Positions 59,174-64,000 of a stretch of DNA of 64,000 nt are shown piece by piece. The DNA is from Cellulomonas_A sp047229345 (GTDB lineage: Bacteria > Actinomycetota > Actinomycetes > Actinomycetales > Cellulomonadaceae). The stretch lies in assembly GCF_047229345.1 (NCBI RefSeq), contig NZ_JBFTER010000012.1:1-64000 (forward strand). The letters run 5' to 3'. A program made the translations under genes and the position numbers. Within the stretch, counting starts at the first letter, position 1; every line of letters starts with the position of its first letter. A model generated the notes under the pieces. That model searched no databases and was not told the DNA's origin. It worked only from the letters and a program-made list of their open reading frames with translations.

Positions 59174-60220
59174 GTGACCCACGAGACGATCCCCCCGACC
59201 GCGCCGTCGAGCAGCACGGGAGCTGCGATGCGGCGCGGCCCGCTGCGCGAGGGGGACCGCGTCCAGCTCACCGACCCGCGCGGCCGCCTGCACACCATCA
59301 CGCTGGCCCCCGGCGCGTCGTTCCACACCCACAAGGGCTACTTCACCCACGACGCGCTCATCGGGGCGCCCGAGGGCACGGTCGTCCGGAACACCGCGGG
59401 CATCGAGTACCTGGCCCTGCGGCCGCTCCTGAGCGACTACACGCTCTCGATGCCGCGCGGCGCCGCCGTGGTCTACCCCAAGGACGCCGGCCAGATCGTC
59501 GCGATGGCCGACATCTACCCGGGCGCACGCGTCGTCGAGGCGGGCGTCGGGTCCGGCGCGCTCACGATGTCGCTCCTGCGGGCCGTCGGGGACGGCGGCG
59601 CGCTGCACTCGATCGAGCGTCGTGAGGACTTCGCCGCGATCGCGCGCGGCAACGTCGAGGCGTTCTTCGGTGCGCCGCACCCGGCGTGGACGCTCTCGGT
59701 CGGGGACCTCTCGGACGTGCTCCCGGTGGCCTCGGAGCCGGCCTCGGTCGACCGCGTCGTGCTCGACATGCTCGCGCCGTGGGAGAACCTCGACGCCGTC
59801 GCGACGGCCCTGGCACCCGGCGGCGTGCTCATCGCCTACGTCGCGACCACCACGCAGCTCTCGCGCCTGGCCGAGGACATCCGCGCCGACGGCCGCTACA
59901 CCGAGCCTGAGGCGTGGGAGTCGATGGTCCGCGGCTGGCACCTCGAGGGCCTGGCCGTCCGGCCGCAGCACCGCATGATCGGCCACACGGGCTTCCTGCT
60001 GACGACGCGCCGCCTCGCGGACGGCGTCGACGCGCCGCTGCGCCGCCGCCGTCCCGCCAAGGGTGCCTACCCGGACGCCGACGCGGTCGAGGGCGTCGCG
60101 AGCGCCGCGGCGGTGCCCGACGAGGCGTGGTCGCCCGAGGCGCTCGGCGAGCGGGCGATCTCCGACAAGAAGATCCGGCGGGTGCGACGCGACGTCGGTC
60201 AGGCGCCCGCGACCGACTGA
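59174..60220 (+). CDS. trmI: tRNA (adenine58-N1)-methyltransferase TrmI
   Basis: 348 residues from GTG 59174. GDRVQLTDPRGRLHTITLAPGASFHTHKGYFTHDALIG is the N-terminal cap; IYPGARVVEAGVGSGALTMSLLRAVG carries the SAM site near 120; LDMLAPWENLDAVATALAPGG and the tail with SDKKIRRVRRDV complete it. It methylates A58 of the T-loop. Positioned as in M. tuberculosis, next to the ARC ATPase. Confidence 0.96.
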   Translation: MTHETIPPTAPSSSTGAAMRRGPLREGDRVQLTDPRGRLHTITLAPGASFHTHKGYFTHDALIGAPEGTVVRNTAGIEYLALRPLLSDYTLSMPRGAAVVYPKDAGQIVAMADIYPGARVVEAGVGSGALTMSLLRAVGDGGALHSIERREDFAAIARGNVEAFFGAPHPAWTLSVGDLSDVLPVASEPASVDRVVLDMLAPWENLDAVATALAPGGVLIAYVATTTQLSRLAEDIRADGRYTEPEAWESMVRGWHLEGLAVRPQHRMIGHTGFLLTTRRLADGVDAPLRRRRPAKGAYPDADAVEGVASAAAVPDEAWSPEALGERAISDKKIRRVRRDVGQAPATD

Positions 60221-60389
60221 CCTGGTCGCCCGTCCGTCTCCGGACGCCCCGGGCGACACGGGCGCGCCACCTGGTGGCGCCTCGTGCGAGCGATTGACAG
60301 GTGTGGTTAGGGTCGCTGCAAGCGCACACCGGCGTGCACCGTGGACGACTGCCAGGGCCCGCCAGGGTCAGGGGACGGAGGCTGACGCG

Positions 60390-62024
60390 ATGACCGACTC
60401 GGGAGCACCAGGCCGGGACCTGCAGCGTGAGCTCGCGCTGCTGTCCGCCCGGAACGAACGCATCGCGGAGGCCCTCGTGGCCGCGCGCGAGCAGATCGTC
60501 GAGCTCAAGCGCCAGCTCGACGAGCTCGCCAAGCCGCCGGGCACGTACGCGACGTTCCTCGCCGCCCGCGAGGACGGCACGGTCGACATCGTCTCCGCAG
60601 GCCGCAAGATGCACGTCGGCGCCAGCCCGACGCTGGACGTGCAGCGGCTGCGCCCGGGCCAGGAGGTCATGCTCAACGAGGCCCTCACGGTCGTCGAGGC
60701 CGGCGGCTACGAGGAGGTCGGGGAGCTCGTCACCGTCAAGGAGCTCCTCGGGACGGGGCGCGCGCTCGTCGTGGGCCGCGGCGACGAGGAGCGCGTCGTG
60801 CGCTTCGCCGGGCAGCTCCTCGAGGCGTCCGTGCGGGTCGGTGACGCGCTGACGATCGAGCCGCGCAGCGGGTTCGTGTTCGAGCGGATCCCGCGCGCCG
60901 AGGTCGAGGAGCTCGTGCTCGAGGAGGTCCCCGACATCGAGTACACCGACATCGGCGGGCTCGGCCCTCAGATCGAGACCATCCGGGACGCGGTCGAGCT
61001 GCCCTTCCTGCACCCCGAGCTGTTCCGCGAGCACGGCCTCAAGCCGCCGAAGGGCGTCCTGCTGTACGGGCCTCCCGGCTGCGGCAAGACGCTCATCGCC
61101 AAGGCCGTCGCGCACTCGCTCGCGGCGACCGCCGCCGCGGCCCGCGGGGAGGACGCCGACGAGACGAAGTCGTACTTCCTCAACGTCAAGGGTCCCGAGC
61201 TGCTCAACAAGTACGTGGGGGAGACCGAGCGCCACATCCGGCTGATCTTCGCCCGCGCCCGCGAGAAGGCGTCCCAGGGCCACCCCGTCGTCGTGTTCTT
61301 CGACGAGATGGAGTCGCTGTTCCGCACCCGCGGGACGGGCGTCTCGAGCGACGTCGAGACGACGATCGTCCCGCAGCTGCTCTCGGAGATCGACGGCGTC
61401 GAGCGCCTCGAGAACGTCATCGTGATCGGGGCCTCGAACCGCGAGGACATGATCGACCCGGCGATCCTGCGGCCCGGCCGCCTCGACGTGAAGATCAAGA
61501 TCGAGCGGCCCGACGCCGAGGGCGCCCGCGAGATCTTCGCGAAGTACCTGACGGAGGGTCTGCCGATCCACGCCGACGACCTCGCCGAGCACGGCGGCAG
61601 CGCGCGCGCGGCCGTCGACGCGATGATCACCCGCGTCGTCGAGCGCATGTACACGGAGAGCGAGGAGAACCGCTTCCTCGAGGTGACCTACGCGAGCGGC
61701 GACAAGGAGGTCCTGTACTTCAAGGACTTCAACTCGGGCGCGATGATCCAGAACGTCGTCGACCGCGCGAAGAAGTCGGCCATCAAGGACTTCCTCGCGA
61801 CCGGCCAGCGCGGCATCCGCGTCGACCACCTGCTCACCGCGTGCGTCGACGAGTTCAAGGAGAACGAGGACCTCCCGAACACGACGAACCCCGACGACTG
61901 GGCGCGCATCTCCGGCAAGAAGGGCGAGCGCATCGTCTTCATCCGGACCATCGTGCAGGGCAAGAAGGGCACGGACGGCTCGCGCACGATCGAGACCGTC
62001 ACGAGCACCGGTCCGTACCTCTAG
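60390..62024 (+). CDS. arc: Proteasomal AAA+ ATPase ARC/Mpa
   Basis: 544 residues from ATG 60390 (GGAGG upstream). An N-terminal coiled coil (about 8-50, LQRELALLSARNERIAEALVAAREQIVELKRQLDELA) recruits Pup; tandem OB folds follow. The AAA module has Walker A GPPGCGKT (about 227), Walker B VVFFDEMESLF (about 300) and GRLDVKIKIERPD. The C-terminus is GPYL, comparable to the GQYL proteasome-docking tail, here with Pro for Gln. Unfolds pupylated substrates for the 20S core. Confidence 0.95.
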   Translation: MTDSGAPGRDLQRELALLSARNERIAEALVAAREQIVELKRQLDELAKPPGTYATFLAAREDGTVDIVSAGRKMHVGASPTLDVQRLRPGQEVMLNEALTVVEAGGYEEVGELVTVKELLGTGRALVVGRGDEERVVRFAGQLLEASVRVGDALTIEPRSGFVFERIPRAEVEELVLEEVPDIEYTDIGGLGPQIETIRDAVELPFLHPELFREHGLKPPKGVLLYGPPGCGKTLIAKAVAHSLAATAAAARGEDADETKSYFLNVKGPELLNKYVGETERHIRLIFARAREKASQGHPVVVFFDEMESLFRTRGTGVSSDVETTIVPQLLSEIDGVERLENVIVIGASNREDMIDPAILRPGRLDVKIKIERPDAEGAREIFAKYLTEGLPIHADDLAEHGGSARAAVDAMITRVVERMYTESEENRFLEVTYASGDKEVLYFKDFNSGAMIQNVVDRAKKSAIKDFLATGQRGIRVDHLLTACVDEFKENEDLPNTTNPDDWARISGKKGERIVFIRTIVQGKKGTDGSRTIETVTSTGPYL

Positions 62025-62102
62025 GCCGGCTGCCGCTGCGTCACCGCGTACCACCCGCGTCTCCGCGGGCGGACGCGAACGGGCCCATCCCGGCGAGCGC
62101 CG

Positions 62103-62108
62103 TAGGGT
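62103..62108 (+). promoter_or_regulatory. -10 element of dop
   Basis: TAGGGT, 6 nt before GTG 62115, giving dop a promoter separate from arc. Confidence 0.45.
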
Positions 62109-62114
62109 GGGCCC

Positions 62115-63734
62115 GTGAGTGTGCGCCGGGTCATGGGGATCGAGACCGAGTACGGGATCCTCCAGCCCGGGCGACCCAACGCGAACCCGATGCTGCTGTC
62201 CAGCCACGTGGTCGCGGTCCACGCGGCGGCGCGTGAGGGCGGTCGCACACGGGCCCGCTGGGACTACGACGACGAGGACCCGCTGCACGACGCGCGCGGG
62301 TTCCGGCTGCAGCGGGCCTCGGCCCACCCGTCGATGCTCACGGACGACCCCGAGCACGCCGCGCCGTCCGCCGACGGCCCGCAGGAGCTCGCGCGCCCGC
62401 TCGTCGAGGAGTACGAGGACCCGGGCGCCGCGAACGTCATCCTGACCAACGGTGCCCGCCTGTACGTCGACCACGCCCACCCCGAGTACTCCTCGCCGGA
62501 GGTCCGCGGCCCGCTCGACGCCGTGCGCTGGGACCGCGCGGGCGAGCTCGTCATGCTCGCCTCGGTGCGCGCCCTCGCGTCGACCTCCGCGATGCCCGAC
62601 GTGTCGCTCTATAAGAACAACGTCGACGGCAAGGGCGCGACGTACGGCACGCACGAGAACTACCTCGTCGACCGCGCGGTGCCGTTCGCGGAGCTCGCGG
62701 CCCGGCTCATCCCGTTCCTCGTGACCCGCCAGGTGTACACGGGTGCCGGCCGCGTCGGGATCGGCCAGCGCGGCGAGGACCCCGGGTTCCAGCTCTCGCA
62801 GCGCGCGGACTACATCGAGGCGGAGGTCGGGCTCGAGACGACCCTGCGCCGCCCCATCGTCAACACGCGCGACGAGCCGCACGCCGACCCCGTCCGGTGG
62901 CGACGGCTGCACGTCATCATCGGCGACGCGAACCTGCTGGAGGTCGCGACCTACCTCAAGCTCGGGACCACCTCGCTCGTGCTGTGGGTGCTCGAGCGCG
63001 CCGTCGGGGACGGGCCTGCGGCGTCGGCCGCCCGGGCTGCCGTCCACACGTGGGACCGCCTCACGCTGCGTGACCCGGTCGAGGCGGTGCACACCGTCAG
63101 CCACGACCTCACGCTGACCGTGCCGCTCGAGCTCGCCGACGGCCGGCGGCTCACGGCGCTCGAGGTGCAGGGCGAGTACCTCGCGGCCGTCTCCGCGGTG
63201 CTCGAGGCCGCCGCGGACGCGCCCGACGAGGAGACGCAGGACGTCGTCGCCCGCTGGGGCTCGCTCCTCGGGCGCCTCGCCGACGACCCGGCGAGCTGCG
63301 CGCGTGAGGTCGAGTGGCTCGCGAAGCTGCGCCTGCTGGAGGGGATGCGCCGGCGCGACCAGCTGGAGTGGGACCACCCGCGCCTCGCCGCGGTCGACCT
63401 CCAGTGGTCCGACGTCCGGCCCGAGCGGGGGCTGTACCACCGGCTGGCGGCGGCGGGCGCCGTCGAGCACCTCGTGGGCGCCGACGCCGTCGACGAGGCG
63501 GTCGGGCACGCGCCGCACGACACCCGCGCGTACTTCCGGGGTGAGGTCATCGCACGGTTCGGGTCGCAGGTGTCCGCGGCGAGCTGGGACTCGGTGATCT
63601 TCGACGTGCCCGGCGCACCGACGCTGCAGCGCGTGCCGATGAAGGACCCGACCCGGGGGACCCGCGAGCACGTCGGAGGTCTCCTCGACCGCAGCGCCGA
63701 CGCCGCCGAGCTCCTGCGCGCCCTCGGCGCCTGA
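62115..63734 (+). CDS. dop: Pup deamidase/depupylase Dop
   Basis: 539 residues. The glutamine-synthetase-like core opens with RRVMGIETEYGI, followed by DHAHPEYSSPEVRGPLDAVRWD and SLYKNNVDGKGATYGTHENYLVDRAVPF, segments that distinguish Dop from PafA. It deamidates Pup(Gln) and removes Pup from proteins. Upstream is arc; downstream, where pup normally follows, a gene on the opposite strand begins. Confidence 0.93.
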   Translation: MSVRRVMGIETEYGILQPGRPNANPMLLSSHVVAVHAAAREGGRTRARWDYDDEDPLHDARGFRLQRASAHPSMLTDDPEHAAPSADGPQELARPLVEEYEDPGAANVILTNGARLYVDHAHPEYSSPEVRGPLDAVRWDRAGELVMLASVRALASTSAMPDVSLYKNNVDGKGATYGTHENYLVDRAVPFAELAARLIPFLVTRQVYTGAGRVGIGQRGEDPGFQLSQRADYIEAEVGLETTLRRPIVNTRDEPHADPVRWRRLHVIIGDANLLEVATYLKLGTTSLVLWVLERAVGDGPAASAARAAVHTWDRLTLRDPVEAVHTVSHDLTLTVPLELADGRRLTALEVQGEYLAAVSAVLEAAADAPDEETQDVVARWGSLLGRLADDPASCAREVEWLAKLRLLEGMRRRDQLEWDHPRLAAVDLQWSDVRPERGLYHRLAAAGAVEHLVGADAVDEAVGHAPHDTRAYFRGEVIARFGSQVSAASWDSVIFDVPGAPTLQRVPMKDPTRGTREHVGGLLDRSADAAELLRALGA

Positions 63735-63768
63735 CGCGGTCCGTCGGCCCCGGCGCGCACGGGTCGGT

Positions 63769-64000
63769 TCAGCGCATCGCCACCACGAAGCGTGCGGCCT
63801 CCCGGGCCTCGCGGAGCCGCCGCTCGTAGGTCAGGCCGAGCCCGAGCAGCACCGCGCCGCCGAGCGCGAGCACGACCCACCACTCGACGACCTGCATCGC
63901 GGCGACCGCGGCGGGCGACGCCTGCACGACGGCGACGACGGCGAGCGCGGCGGCGCCGAGCACGAACGGCGCCTGCCAGCGCCGCACGGCGCCGACGACG
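63769..64000 (-). CDS. Partial gene: C-terminal end of a membrane protein
   Basis: The frame is open to the window edge, so only the 3' end is visible. Two membrane segments (APFVLGAAALAVVAVVQ and VEWWVVLALGGAVLLGLGLTYERR) precede the ending LREAREAARFVVAMR, which resembles the C-terminus of SCO7613-type multi-pass membrane proteins. GTG 63987 is an internal Val rather than a convincing start. Confidence 0.6.
   Translation of the reverse strand, partial: VVGAVRRWQAPFVLGAAALAVVAVVQASPAAVAAMQVVEWWVVLALGGAVLLGLGLTYERRLREAREAARFVVAMR

Noticed and set aside
60294..60313. Strong promoter TTGACA...TAGGGT before arc
   Set aside because: The two hexamers are only about 9 bp apart, too close for a sigma70 promoter.
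59829..63671. Minus-strand open frame of 1280 codons
   Set aside because: Antisense shadow of trmI, arc and dop; no recognisable motif.
1..64000. CRISPR array
   Set aside because: Repeats found are short, contiguous or coding; none has regular spacers.

Overview
This window is very GC-rich (roughly three quarters G+C by eye) chromosomal DNA of an actinobacterium, most plausibly Cellulomonas or a close relative in Micrococcales. The genus is an inference. The phylum is supported by mycothiol synthesis (mshC), the ARC/Mpa proteasomal ATPase with the Pup-processing enzyme Dop, the ImuA'-ImuB-DnaE2 mutasome, AfsR/SARP regulators, and many starts with a TANNNT -10 element 3-8 nt upstream (leaderless transcripts).

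Layout. 1-10.4 kb: a SAM methyltransferase facing a large AfsR/SARP regulator, a GNAT/YbaK pair, a NarL-type two-component system, a membrane-anchored serine hydrolase and a PEBP-family protein. 10.5-17.2 kb: SOS mutasome operon imuA'-imuB-dnaE2 with a clear LexA box and promoter. 17.2-25.2 kb: small metabolic genes, a 53-codon small ORF, a second SARP regulator divergent from a second methyltransferase of the same type, and an AI-2E-type permease. 25.3-26.2 kb: tRNA-Leu(GAG) with a terminator, then a compositionally distinct stretch with two small putative membrane proteins. 26.3-28.5 kb: a self-inhibited Fic protein and a DUF6929-like protein. 28.6-34.2 kb: jetA-jetB-jetC of a Wadjet/MksBEF-type SMC complex, with no jetD next to it. 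34.2-43 kb: MFS transporter, catalase, SnoaL-like and DUF2071 proteins, a MarR regulator with a perfect palindromic operator, a thioredoxin-reductase-like flavoprotein, a 43-aa ORF and alanine dehydrogenase. 43-54 kb: reductase, GNAT, M3 and M20 peptidases, DUF5703, an Asp/His-rich protein, aldo-keto reductase, UppP, CorA, MshC and PAC2. 54-64 kb: a decayed CGNR zinc-finger gene, a TetR/VOC pair with twin operators, HAD phosphatase, RecB-like nuclease, site-2 protease, TrmI, ARC and Dop. The order uppP...mshC...PAC2...recB-like...trmI...arc...dop resembles the corresponding region of Mycobacterium tuberculosis.

How the parts connect. The regulatory architecture is unusually readable: LexA for the mutasome, MarR and TetR sites between divergent genes, and leaderless promoters nearly abutting start codons. 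The observations most worth following are the JetABC set without JetD, the lack of pup directly after dop, the twin SARP/methyltransferase pairs, the twin TetR operators, and several small ORFs and coding microsatellites. No CRISPR array, rRNA or intact insertion sequence was seen.
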